Virus record (IMG/VR): IMGVR_UViG_3300024507_000245
Span: 1-23,387 of that record
Source of the DNA: a virus
Strand: one strand, 5' to 3'
DNA length: 23,387 nt
Position 1 is the stretch's first letter, and every line of letters begins with the position of its first letter. Below the pieces are notes generated by a model that was given only the letters and a program-made list of their open reading frames with translations, ran no database searches and was not told where the DNA came from. The translations under genes were made by a program, and so were the position numbers. Positions 15,458 through 21,002 of the stretch are shown here, piece after piece.

Positions 15458-15514
15458 CGCGCTCTTCTTTCTACGGGGAAGAGCGCGGCGGCCTGGATCT
15501 AAACCTAGACCAGG
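15458..15514 (+). repeat. Paired hairpins in intergenic leader B
   Basis: CGCGCTCTTC (15458-15467) pairs with GAAGAGCGCG (15478-15487). Further on, CCTGG and TCTA (15492-15501, one bulged A) pair with TAGA and CCAGG (15506-15514). The GCGG linker and the right arm of the first stem recur almost identically in leader C. A GA-rich leader and the next ATG follow. Confidence 0.6.
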
Positions 15515-15535
15515 AGAGAGAAAGAGAGTAAGGCT

Positions 15536-15727
15536 ATGGATACGTTAGCTAAATACACAATTACGGGATACGAGATCGCCTATCCTGCGGACTATTGGGA
15601 AGTTATGAGAGAGCACTATCCGACAGAAGAAGAGCAGCGGACAGTGCAACACCTAGGCTTCGATCACTTCGGCAGGGGAGAGCGCTGCTTCCGCTGTGGC
15701 TTTCTATGCGAAGAGGACGGTGAGTAA
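15536..15727 (+). CDS. Small protein with C-terminal Cys motif (63 aa)
   Basis: Protein of 63 residues starting 21 bases after leader B, with GAGAGAAAGAGAG as ribosome-binding region. The body is acidic and aromatic (YEIAYPADYWEVMREHYP). The end carries C51-F-R-C54 and C58, most likely part of a metal site completed by His residues (H42, H44). Its TAA overlaps the next ATG (TAATG). No family was recognised. Confidence 0.7.
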   Translation: MDTLAKYTITGYEIAYPADYWEVMREHYPTEEEQRTVQHLGFDHFGRGERCFRCGFLCEEDGE

Positions 15728-16017
15728 TGCATACGTTAGAAGAATGCCAATTTACTAGTACAGAATACTTCGATGAATGCCAGGAATGCGGACCGCTGCC
15801 TAGCTGCACGTGCCTATATAGCATTCCACTGCTATCGGATTATGGGATCTACAGACCTAGCGGCAGCGATGTATTTACTTTTACCTATTGGACTATGAAC
15901 GGGCGAAAGGGAGAAGGATCTGCCCTGTCGTATCGTGAAGCAATGGATAAGATCGCGCACGCTGTAAATTGTGAAGAAGTTGCTCGCGCAATAAATTGCG
16001 AAGGAGGAGGAGAGTGA
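15727..16017 (+). CDS. Small cysteine-rich protein (96 aa)
   Basis: Protein of 96 residues coupled to the previous gene by TAATG. The N-terminus has clustered cysteines (ECQECGPLPSCTC, residues 17-29), compatible with a metal-binding knuckle. The middle is beta-rich, and a C-terminal helix carries two NCE repeats (AVNCEEVARAINCEGG). No family was recognised. Confidence 0.7.
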   Translation: MHTLEECQFTSTEYFDECQECGPLPSCTCLYSIPLLSDYGIYRPSGSDVFTFTYWTMNGRKGEGSALSYREAMDKIAHAVNCEEVARAINCEGGGE

Positions 16018-16142
16018 GCGAGATCCTGGGTATTCTTTTCGGTACGCACGTAGCAGGCTGGAAAGCTATGTTGCAATTCTGGATATGGGCTGGCGTGGCG
16101 CTGGCAGTGTCGCTAATATACTTACGTAAGCGCATACGGTAG
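16014..16142 (+). CDS. Single-pass membrane mini-protein (42 aa)
   Basis: GTG at 16014 overlaps the upstream stop by four bases (GTGA) and has a strong AAGGAGGAGG ribosome-binding site. The 42-residue product has one clear membrane helix (about residues 18-37, KAMLQFWIWAGVALAVSLIY) and a basic end (LRKRIR), suggesting an N-out, C-in orientation. It lies in the operon that ends with a lysis-type enzyme, so a holin-like or other membrane role is possible but unproven. Confidence 0.65.
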   Translation: MSEILGILFGTHVAGWKAMLQFWIWAGVALAVSLIYLRKRIR

Positions 16143-16151
16143 GCTGCCTGT

Positions 16152-16195
16152 CGTGCTTTCCGATAAGGAGAGCGCGGCGGGGAGCAGATCGCTCC
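16152..16195 (+). repeat. Paired hairpins in intergenic leader C
   Basis: CGTGCTTTCC (16152-16161) pairs with GGAGAGCGCG (16167-16176), including two G-U pairs. GGAGC (16181-16185) pairs with GCTCC (16191-16195) around the loop AGATC, the same loop as in leader A. The right arm and GCGG linker match leader B, and changes in the left arm keep pairing. Confidence 0.6.
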
Positions 16196-16227
16196 TGTAA
16201 TAAACACCAGAAAGAGAGAGAAAGAGA

Positions 16228-16383
16228 ATGCCTAAGACAAAGAAAAGAGAACTTACCTGTATGGCGTGCAATTCCAATGAAGCGCTGTATATCACGCTAA
16301 GTAATGGCGAGAGATTACCCAGCTTTACTATTCGTATCGGCCAGGGAGTTATCTGTAATGAATGCAAGGAGAATGGGCGATGA
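16228..16383 (+). CDS. Zinc-ribbon mini-protein (51 aa)
   Basis: ATG at 16228 after leader C and the GA-rich AGAAAGAGAGAGAAAGAG. Its 51 residues contain C11-M-A-C14 and C43-N-E-C46, a four-cysteine zinc ribbon with a basic N-terminus (PKTKKRE). It likely binds nucleic acid or protein; the specific partner is unknown. The next gene starts inside its stop codon (ATGA). Confidence 0.65.
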   Translation: MPKTKKRELTCMACNSNEALYITLSNGERLPSFTIRIGQGVICNECKENGR

Positions 16384-16487
16384 AGCAGTCACCATTGGAT
16401 CGCTGGCTTACCAAAGATCCACGTGATAAGGAGCAGGAAGAATACGAAGCGCTAGAAAGAGAGAAGGAGAGTGAGTCCAATGCCTAA
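16380..16487 (+). CDS. Small charged protein (35 aa)
   Basis: ATG at 16380 overlaps the upstream TGA, with AAGGAG nine bases upstream. Thirty-five residues, highly charged and helical at the end (KEQEEYEALEREKESES). No family was recognised. Support is the coupled start, the good ribosome-binding site and the unbroken chain of overlapping genes. Confidence 0.5.
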   Translation: MKQSPLDRWLTKDPRDKEQEEYEALEREKESESNA

Positions 16488-16635
16488 GTGTGGAGTCTGC
16501 GGCTGGACTTTCTCCGATCGCACGCTAACTAAGCACGCCGAAACCCCGTGTGGGGAAGAAAGCGAGAAGGCTAAAGCTCTGGCCTATGGTCCAGAGATCG
16601 ATGATCTCATCAGAATGGAGGAAGAAAGTGAGTAA
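16480..16635 (+). CDS. Zinc-finger-like mini-protein (51 aa)
   Basis: ATG at 16480 with AAGGAG upstream, overlapping the previous gene by eight bases. Residues C4-G-V-C7, H19 and C24 form a plausible single zinc site in the first half (MPKCGVCGWTFSDRTLTKHA). The second half is an acidic helix (EEESE end). No family beyond a general zinc finger can be named. Confidence 0.6.
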   Translation: MPKCGVCGWTFSDRTLTKHAETPCGEESEKAKALAYGPEIDDLIRMEEESE

Positions 16636-16717
16636 GTGTAAAGCGGATAACTGCAAGAATGAAGTAGATATTTTCTATTTCTGTGACGACCACTTTGAGG
16701 AAGGGGAAAGAGAATGA
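16628..16717 (+). CDS. Very small Cys/His protein (29 aa)
   Basis: GTG at 16628 with GGAGGAAGAAA upstream, overlapping the previous gene by eight bases. The 29 residues have C4, C9, C19 and H22 (MSKCKADNC and FCDDH), compatible with one zinc site. It is coupled to the following ATG (ATGA). Confidence 0.5.
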   Translation: MSKCKADNCKNEVDIFYFCDDHFEEGERE

Positions 16718-16893
16718 ATAAGGAATACTATCAAGCGAAGGCAGACCTATGCCGCAATCTAGCAATCAAGCAGATGGTCGAGGGAGACAGTAAGGAAGCG
16801 GGAGCTAATCTAATGAGAATGGTTTCGGCCTTGAATGAATTGAATCTAATCAAATATAAGGAGGAGAAAAGTGAAACTAATAAACTTCTATGA
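16714..16893 (+). CDS. Small helical protein (59 aa)
   Basis: ATG at 16714 with AGGAAGGGG upstream. The 59 residues are predicted mostly helical (KADLCRNLAIKQMVEGDS and MVSALNELNLIKYKEE). It overlaps the next gene by 23 bases in another frame. No family was recognised. Confidence 0.55.
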   Translation: MNKEYYQAKADLCRNLAIKQMVEGDSKEAGANLMRMVSALNELNLIKYKEEKSETNKLL

Positions 16894-17098
16894 AGTAATG
16901 GACCGCAAGGGAGATATTGCTTGGGGAGGATCGGCTCCTAGTGAAGCTATCACCTGGTTTCGTAAAGGCTTGGACAGCACTATCTTCGTATCAGTGTGGG
17001 ACGAGGAGGACGGCGAGGATCCACGCCTAGTTACCGATAAGATAGACGTTACCAATGTAGTCCTGGCTGCCCTGATGAGCGGGAGGTTTGGAGCGTGA
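16871..17098 (+). CDS. Conserved small actinophage-type protein (75 aa)
   Basis: GTG at 16871 with the strong site AAGGAGGAG. The 75-residue product contains APSEAITWFRKGLDSTIFVS followed by an acidic segment and a helix with DVTNVVLAAL. The SAPSEAITWFR stretch is one I recognise from unassigned small actinophage proteins. Function is unknown. The stop overlaps the next start (GTGA). Confidence 0.75.
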   Translation: MKLINFYEVMDRKGDIAWGGSAPSEAITWFRKGLDSTIFVSVWDEEDGEDPRLVTDKIDVTNVVLAALMSGRFGA

Positions 17099-17178
17099 TA
17101 TTCCTGGGAGTAATTGCAGCTACTATTTTGGCGTATCTACTTATAGTGTGGGAGGATAAGCTCAATGAGCGACCTTGA
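17095..17178 (+). CDS. Tiny membrane protein (27 aa)
   Basis: GTG at 17095 with GGGAGG upstream and a GTGA overlap with the previous gene. Twenty-seven residues, of which about 2-19 form a hydrophobic helix (IFLGVIAATILAYLLIVW) followed by a charged tail (EDKLNERP). It is two genes upstream of the lytic transglycosylase. A lysis accessory role is possible. Very short, so evidence is modest. Confidence 0.5.
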   Translation: MIFLGVIAATILAYLLIVWEDKLNERP

Positions 17179-17467
17179 AAGAAGAACTATTAGCGCGGCT
17201 AAGAGAGCCACGTTTCAGCGCAACTATAGACGAGCGCGAGATAGGGCCTTGGTGAAGCTCGCCCAGGCTTACCCCGATCAGTATAGAAATCTACTAGAGG
17301 AGGAGATGGCGAGTGATAAAGCGGAAGGTAAAGCGTGGCCTGATCTTGGTGGCCCTGCTGGCATTCCTGACACTGTACAAATTGGAACACGCCAGCACGC
17401 CGTACTTAGATCCATCGAAACCAACAGTAATGGAGAGAAAGAAAGCAACGATGGAGGAGAAGCGTGA
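17165..17467 (+). CDS. Small basic conserved actinophage-type protein (100 aa)
   Basis: ATG at 17165, overlapping the previous gene by 14 bases, with GGGAGGATAAGC upstream. The first half is basic and helical (SAAKRATFQRNYRRARDRAL, then KLAQAYPDQYRNLLEEEMA), a pattern I know from short actinophage proteins. The second half is polar and probably disordered. It overlaps the transglycosylase gene by 155 bases. Function is unknown; the basic helices could bind nucleic acid. Confidence 0.7.
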   Translation: MSDLERRTISAAKRATFQRNYRRARDRALVKLAQAYPDQYRNLLEEEMASDKAEGKAWPDLGGPAGIPDTVQIGTRQHAVLRSIETNSNGEKESNDGGEA

Positions 17468-17738
17468 AAATAAAAGGATCGCAAAAGAATATGCTTGGGC
17501 TGCGTTTGGTTGGCGAGGAGGAGAATGGAAATGCCTTCTCGCTTTATGGACCAAAGAGAGCAGGTTTGATCACTACGCACAAAACCCAACTTCAACAGCT
17601 TTCGGAATTGCTCAACTCCTTGGAGAGCGATCTAACGATCCTGCAGTCCAAACTTTGCGAGGCTTACGCTACGTGTATGTACGTTTCGGCACGCCTTGCA
17701 AAGCTCTCGCCTATCATAACCGACACAACCATTACTGA
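17313..17738 (+). CDS. Lytic transglycosylase-like lysis enzyme with signal anchor (141 aa)
   Basis: Cleaves peptidoglycan glycan strands. Residues about 9-23 are a hydrophobic signal anchor (GLILVALLAFLTLYK) behind basic residues. The lysozyme-like domain (from about residue 70) has EWKCLLALWTKESRFD with likely catalytic E82, then NPTSTAFGIAQLLGE (91-105) and a C-terminal FGTPCKALAYH. C74 and C129 may form a disulfide. This layout is typical of small actinophage transglycosylases. GTG at 17313 follows GAGGAGGAG. It is the last gene of the rightward operon, just before a strong terminator. Confidence 0.85.
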   Translation: MIKRKVKRGLILVALLAFLTLYKLEHASTPYLDPSKPTVMERKKATMEEKRENKRIAKEYAWAAFGWRGGEWKCLLALWTKESRFDHYAQNPTSTAFGIAQLLGERSNDPAVQTLRGLRYVYVRFGTPCKALAYHNRHNHY

Positions 17739-17786
17739 TGTAAAATAAGACTGCTGGTTCTAACTCTCTTTCGGACCAGCGTAAGT

Positions 17787-17812
17787 AGCCCCGCTTCGGC
17801 GGGGCTTTCTTA
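17787..17812. terminator. Strong bidirectional terminator between convergent operons
   Basis: AGCCCCGC (17787-17794) pairs with GCGGGGCT (17799-17806) around a stable TTCG tetraloop, followed by TTCTTATTT on the plus strand. It ends the rightward operon 49 bases after the transglycosylase stop, and also lies directly after the stop of the leftward FmdB-like gene. Confidence 0.88.
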
Positions 17813-17983
17813 TTTATCAGTTGAATAGAAGCCTGATCCCCTGAAGGCAATCGGGGGAGAGGACCAGACTCTATTCATTAGTTCACCGCAGTCAGCACAG
17901 GAGGGAGTGCTAGCTTCGGCGTGGATTGAACGCTCAGTGAAAGAGGTAACCGAGCAGTTCGGACATTTATATTCGTAGATCAC
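17810..17983 (-). CDS. FmdB-like zinc-ribbon protein (57 aa)
   Basis: GTG at 17983 overlaps the sigma-like gene stop by four bases (GTGA). The 57 residues fit the FmdB family: MIYEYKCPNC at the start, C7, C10, C29 and C32 as zinc ligands, and the hallmark end FRGSGFYSTDK. FmdB proteins are small zinc ribbons, often called putative regulators, with no settled function. It is the last gene of the leftward replication and regulation operon. Confidence 0.85.
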   Translation of the reverse strand: MIYEYKCPNCSVTSFTERSIHAEASTPSCADCGELMNRVWSSPPIAFRGSGFYSTDK

Positions 17984-18612
17984 TGATAAGGACTTTCGCC
18001 ACCGAGATTATTCTGTAATCTGCGTAGAGAATTCTGACATCTACGATCAGCAGTAGAGACGGCGCACTCTAGGTATGAAGCTAACTCTTGAAGAGTAAGG
18101 TTCTCGTGGTATCTCTTGATGAGAATATCTTTATCCACCACATCTAGTTTGAGGTATGCCTTCTTGATGTCAATAAGCGTGGCAAGTAGGTTGCCACCTT
18201 CAGCAGGAGCAGACTGCTTCTTTGGTTGCCCATCGTTGATGAGATTCTGTGCCTGTTCCAACACTGTGTTATCTACTACCGATGCTATGACGTGGGGTAA
18301 GAGCTGGGCTATGACGACAGTATCGTAGAAGGCTTCGTCCCCTGGTTTATATCCTGTGCGTACAGCTTTTTCTTTGCGGGCGTAGCGTTCAGCACTGCGC
18401 TTCATCTGCCACGCGATACGCTTCTCATTGATGACTCGCTGGACTGTGGACTCTTCATTCAGTAGTCCGTCTAGATGAGTTGCTCTAGATAAATACCACG
18501 AGTAGCATTCTTGGATAACATCTTCTCGATCCACATACCCACGAAACCTACGCACAATAACGTTGGCTACGCTGGCTGTTATGTCAGGGATTGCTGGATG
18601 TAGTTCGCTCAT
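17980..18612 (-). CDS. Phage RNA polymerase sigma-like factor (210 aa)
   Basis: Resembles sigma-70 family factors that redirect host RNA polymerase. Residues 16-42 (ANVIVRRFRGYVDREDVIQE and onward) look like region 2. The last 54 residues form a region-4 helix-turn-helix: DVVDKDILIKRYHENLTLQE, then LASYLECAVSTADRRCQ with a recognition helix. The middle has a basic RYARKEKAVRTGYKPGDEAFY linker. The same overall layout is common among actinophage sigma-like proteins. Start ATG at 18612 lies inside the upstream 45-residue gene. It is a likely regulator of late phage genes; targets might carry the TATTCTGC element noted near 13530 and 14231. Confidence 0.8.
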   Translation of the reverse strand: MSELHPAIPDITASVANVIVRRFRGYVDREDVIQECYSWYLSRATHLDGLLNEESTVQRVINEKRIAWQMKRSAERYARKEKAVRTGYKPGDEAFYDTVVIAQLLPHVIASVVDNTVLEQAQNLINDGQPKKQSAPAEGGNLLATLIDIKKAYLKLDVVDKDILIKRYHENLTLQELASYLECAVSTADRRCQNSLRRLQNNLGGESPYQ

Positions 18613-18721
18613 TGGCTCTCTTATTCATCTCTTCAACGTAACGGGCAGCCTTCAGTCTCTTTGCTTCTTGTATCTTCTTGCGGCGCAGCGCCGCCTTGTA
18701 CCACGAATACTTCTCAGTCAT
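18584..18721 (-). CDS. Small basic protein (45 aa)
   Basis: ATG at 18721 overlaps the upstream stop by eight bases; the gene ends inside the sigma-like gene. The 45 residues are a basic helix (KAALRRKKIQEAKRLKAARY). Its codons contain a 15-bp palindrome at 18680-18694. No family was recognised; it could bind nucleic acid. Confidence 0.55.
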   Translation of the reverse strand: MTEKYSWYKAALRRKKIQEAKRLKAARYVEEMNKRANERTTSSNP

Positions 18722-19130
18722 TAGGAAGCTCGGGCCAGTTCTTATCGAGCACCATAATCGCAATGGCAGAGTAGTTCAATAAATCTACAAAGGAATCTCG
18801 AAGTGATTCGTTACTTGGCTTCACTCCATTATCAAGTAAATTATTTATCCTCGCTACCTTATCCCACATTCTTACACGAAGACCATTGAGTGGGCCACCA
18901 GGAGAACGTGCCACATTGAGGGGCCCGTAATCGTTGTGCTTACGAAGCAGAATCGTTCCAGCGGTATCAAACACTCGCCACATATCTTCAATAAACTTTT
19001 CGTTTATTCTCTTGCTGGCATCGGACGGCAGGTTATTATCCCAGTCTTGTAATCTATCGAGACTACTATCATCCCCATATCCGTCAATAATCTGACTGCC
19101 TCTTCGATGTCCTTTTTCTTGCTCACTCAC
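18714..19130 (-). CDS. DUF1599-like protein (138 aa)
   Basis: Protein of 138 residues with KHNDYG (64-69), N72, GLRVRMWDKVARI (83-95), and an ESLRDSFVDLLNYSAIA end. These match the conserved pattern of DUF1599, a domain found in phage and bacterial proteins and sometimes linked to nucleotide or DNA modification. Activity here is not known. GTG at 19130 overlaps the primase stop (GTGA) and has GGAGGAG upstream. Confidence 0.75.
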   Translation of the reverse strand: MSEQEKGHRRGSQIIDGYGDDSSLDRLQDWDNNLPSDASKRINEKFIEDMWRVFDTAGTILLRKHNDYGPLNVARSPGGPLNGLRVRMWDKVARINNLLDNGVKPSNESLRDSFVDLLNYSAIAIMVLDKNWPELPND

Positions 19131-19786
19131 GCTACTCCTCCTACTAGGTTGGCTGTTGCTTCTTTTCCATTCACCAGATAGAAGTCTGTTATGTCCATAC
19201 CTGGTGGTAATTGTACTATTTGTGAGTTTAGTACCTCACCTGCGACACGCCTAGAGAACTCAGCTCCAGGATTGGTGCCGTCTTCCTTGACATCATTGTC
19301 GCCAAGGATATAAACCATATCAAAACCATTGAATAACTTTGTATAAAAAGGTTTCCACGCAGCAACTCCTGGAACTCCTACTGCTGGTATACCTACGACT
19401 GCATCCATAATGATGGCATCGAACTCACCCTCACAGATAACGATACTCTTTGTTGGTGACATCGTTGCTATGACATTGAACAGATGAGACTTCTGTCCTA
19501 CTGGTGAACCATACTTAGGCTTTCCTTCATCAAGTCTTCTGAACTTGAAACCTACACAGATGTCTAACGCTGTGAAGTATGGAATAGAAATCCATCCCTC
19601 GTATCCTTGATGTCCCTCTATCGGATCGGTGATAGTGCCAAGGCGATAGCGAGCAGCAACCTCTTCAGATATTCCACGTCCTGCGAGATAGGCTAGAGCC
19701 TCGTCGCTTATTGCCTCCGCGTAATGATGAGCCGCCTCCTGTAACGATTTCGCCTGCTCTTGCGAGAGCATCCTTGAACCCCACAT
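19127..19786 (-). CDS. Primase, TOPRIM catalytic part (DnaG-like, 219 aa)
   Basis: Carries the TOPRIM domain of DnaG-type primases: CEGEFDA (118-124) with the catalytic Glu, and LGDND (161-165) with the metal-binding aspartates, followed by LPPGMDITDFY (193-203). The N-terminal EALAYLAGRGISEEVAARYRLG is the usual linker helix. It lacks the zinc finger, which is in the overlapping upstream frame. The start is uncertain: ATG 19786 or 19771, neither with a good ribosome-binding site. The 122-base overlap with the zinc-finger gene makes a fused product by +1 frameshifting conceivable. Confidence 0.85.
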   Translation of the reverse strand: MWGSRMLSQEQAKSLQEAAHHYAEAISDEALAYLAGRGISEEVAARYRLGTITDPIEGHQGYEGWISIPYFTALDICVGFKFRRLDEGKPKYGSPVGQKSHLFNVIATMSPTKSIVICEGEFDAIIMDAVVGIPAVGVPGVAAWKPFYTKLFNGFDMVYILGDNDVKEDGTNPGAEFSRRVAGEVLNSQIVQLPPGMDITDFYLVNGKEATANLVGGVA

Positions 19787-20042
19787 TCTCTAATTCCATA
19801 ATGACATTGACCGCATTGCCACCCTTGCCACAGGTGTGACAGTAATACAGATTGTTATACGTATCGATGACTGCACTCTTGCGAGAGTCATCGTGCATAC
19901 AACAGCGCACCGATATGTTGCGCCCCTCTTTTACCTCTCCTCCAAAGTGCCTGACTACTTCAGCTATGGAGACTGTGTTTGCATCGGAGTTGGCTTTTGT
20001 CCTCTTCGTACGAACCACCCTGGACCAGTCTTGTGCTGGCAT
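19665..20042 (-). CDS. Primase zinc-finger part (CHC2 type, 125 aa)
   Basis: Zinc-binding module that helps DnaG recognise DNA. Ligands are C47, H50, C68 and C71 (VRCCMHDD and YYCHTCGKGGNAVN), the normal CHC2 pattern. Start ATG 20042 has AAGGAG seven bases upstream, better than a TTG at 20048. The tail after residue 98 (GEIVTGGGSSLRGGNKRRGS) has no family resemblance, while the other frame over the same bases encodes normal primase sequence. Confidence 0.85.
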   Translation of the reverse strand: MPAQDWSRVVRTKRTKANSDANTVSIAEVVRHFGGEVKEGRNISVRCCMHDDSRKSAVIDTYNNLYYCHTCGKGGNAVNVIMELENVGFKDALARAGEIVTGGGSSLRGGNKRRGSSLSRRTWNI

Positions 20043-20140
20043 CCGCAATCTCCTTCGCAGTTCTGGTGAAAATCTTTAGCCATATCGTACTTACCGATAG
20101 TGTTGTGGTGACCTGCCCACATACATTTACTGCAAATCAT
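19964..20140 (-). CDS. Zinc-ribbon-like mini-protein (58 aa)
   Basis: ATG at 20140 overlaps the previous stop (ATGA) and follows GGAGGAAGA. The 58 residues contain MICSKCMWAGHH and NCEGDCGCQH, so C3, C6 and a later cysteine cluster could bind zinc. The end is basic (WFVRRGQKPTP). It overlaps the primase zinc-finger gene by 79 bases in another frame. Confidence 0.65.
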   Translation of the reverse strand: MICSKCMWAGHHNTIGKYDMAKDFHQNCEGDCGCQHKTGPGWFVRRGQKPTPMQTQSP

Positions 20141-20367
20141 TCTTCCTCCATCTTGGCTTTGAGCCTTGAACAAAACGCTTCTGGGTCGTAAGCAAAGTCT
20201 CCATCACTGATAAGTAACGTTGTCTTTAGACTTGGACCATACGCTAGATTGCAGTTATATTTATAGGTGTTTGATTGTAACGCAAGCAAGCCAACTCCAA
20301 CTAAAGCAACCAGAGTAAAGACAAATAAAATAGGCGCTATAAGAGTGACTAAAATATCTTCAATCAT
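20137..20367 (-). CDS. Small membrane protein (76 aa)
   Basis: Protein of 76 residues with a long hydrophobic segment (about residues 5-29, ILVTLIAPILFVFTLVALVG and on) and a polar C-terminal domain with two cysteines (C39 and C66). It probably has one membrane helix. ATGA overlaps at both ends place it firmly in the operon. Role unknown; superinfection exclusion or membrane anchoring are possibilities only. Confidence 0.65.
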   Translation of the reverse strand: MIEDILVTLIAPILFVFTLVALVGVGLLALQSNTYKYNCNLAYGPSLKTTLLISDGDFAYDPEAFCSRLKAKMEEE

Positions 20368-20483
20368 TCTTCTCTCTCTTCTTCTTTCTCTTCTACCTCT
20401 GTTGGTTCTTCTGGTAGTTGCACATCCTGCGGTTCACCTGTCCAGATTTTACTGGTGGTGATATGTCCTTCTGGTATTGGCAT
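20364..20483 (-). CDS. Small acidic protein (39 aa)
   Basis: ATG at 20483 overlaps the nuclease stop by one base (TGATG), and its own stop overlaps the next start (ATGA). The 39 residues end in a very acidic tail (VEEKEEEREE). No family was recognised. Support is tight coupling on both sides. Confidence 0.5.
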   Translation of the reverse strand: MPIPEGHITTSKIWTGEPQDVQLPEEPTEVEEKEEEREE

Positions 20484-20836
20484 CACTTACTCCTATCTAA
20501 TAGCCATTGGTCTAGGTCTTGGATTACCCAAGCCTTCTCCACTCCGTGTTGTCTGCGTTTGACTATGACGAAGGCTGGTGGGTTGACGGGTAGTCCACGA
20601 GCCTTCGCATAGTTGGCTGCCTCAGTCTGGGCTTCTGCCCAGAACTGCGGAAGATTGATTGACTTACGGTTCTTGCACTCCAGAATATAGGTCTGACCTG
20701 CGATTATGGTAACGATGTCACCTTCATCATTGGCCCCAGCCTTGGCTAGGCGTTCAGCAAAGTGACCAAGTTTGCGTAAGTATTTCATTACATCCGTCTC
20801 AAACTTAGATCCCTTGGCTTTGTTATAGCTGCTCAC
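20483..20836 (-). CDS. Holliday-junction-resolvase-like PD-(D/E)XK nuclease (117 aa)
   Basis: Likely cuts branched DNA during phage replication or packaging. The fold signature is E13 (GSKFETDV), D40 (NDEGDIV) and E53-x-K55 (YILECKN), followed by an AEAQTEAANYAKARG helix and a final strand (PPAFVIVKRR). Length and motif spacing fit small archaeal-type (Hjc-like) and actinophage resolvases. GTG at 20836 overlaps the upstream 59-residue gene. Confidence 0.8.
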   Translation of the reverse strand: MSSYNKAKGSKFETDVMKYLRKLGHFAERLAKAGANDEGDIVTIIAGQTYILECKNRKSINLPQFWAEAQTEAANYAKARGLPVNPPAFVIVKRRQHGVEKAWVIQDLDQWLLDRSK

Positions 20837-21002
20837 TACGACCTCTCAGGTATTGTGCTGCTTCAGGAAAACCAGCCTTCTCTAACTCTGCTGCTAGATA
20901 ACTCATATGATATTTATATGCGCTGTCTAGACCAGCATTCCAACCCTTATCAAACTGAGTTGTAGCGTATTGATGATATTCTGGTTTTAGTTTTACACTC
21001 AT
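20823..21002 (-). CDS. Small protein of unknown function (59 aa)
   Basis: ATG at 21002 overlaps the helicase-like gene stop (ATGA). The 59 residues are helical: KPEYHQYATTQFDKGWNAGL, then YKYHMSYLAAELEKAG and a short end. It ends inside the next gene. No family was recognised. Confidence 0.6.
   Translation of the reverse strand: MSVKLKPEYHQYATTQFDKGWNAGLDSAYKYHMSYLAAELEKAGFPEAAQYLRGRSEQL

Noticed and set aside
17464-17748. Open frame of 94 codons overlapping the transglycosylase gene
   Set aside because: The other frame encodes a clear lysozyme-like domain with its catalytic Glu. This one gives no recognisable protein and is a shadow.
18680-18694. Perfect 15-bp palindrome GCGGCGC-A-GCGCCGC
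   Set aside because: It lies within codons for Ala-Ala-Leu-Arg-Arg in the 45-residue gene, has a one-base loop and no U-run, so no separate function can be supported.
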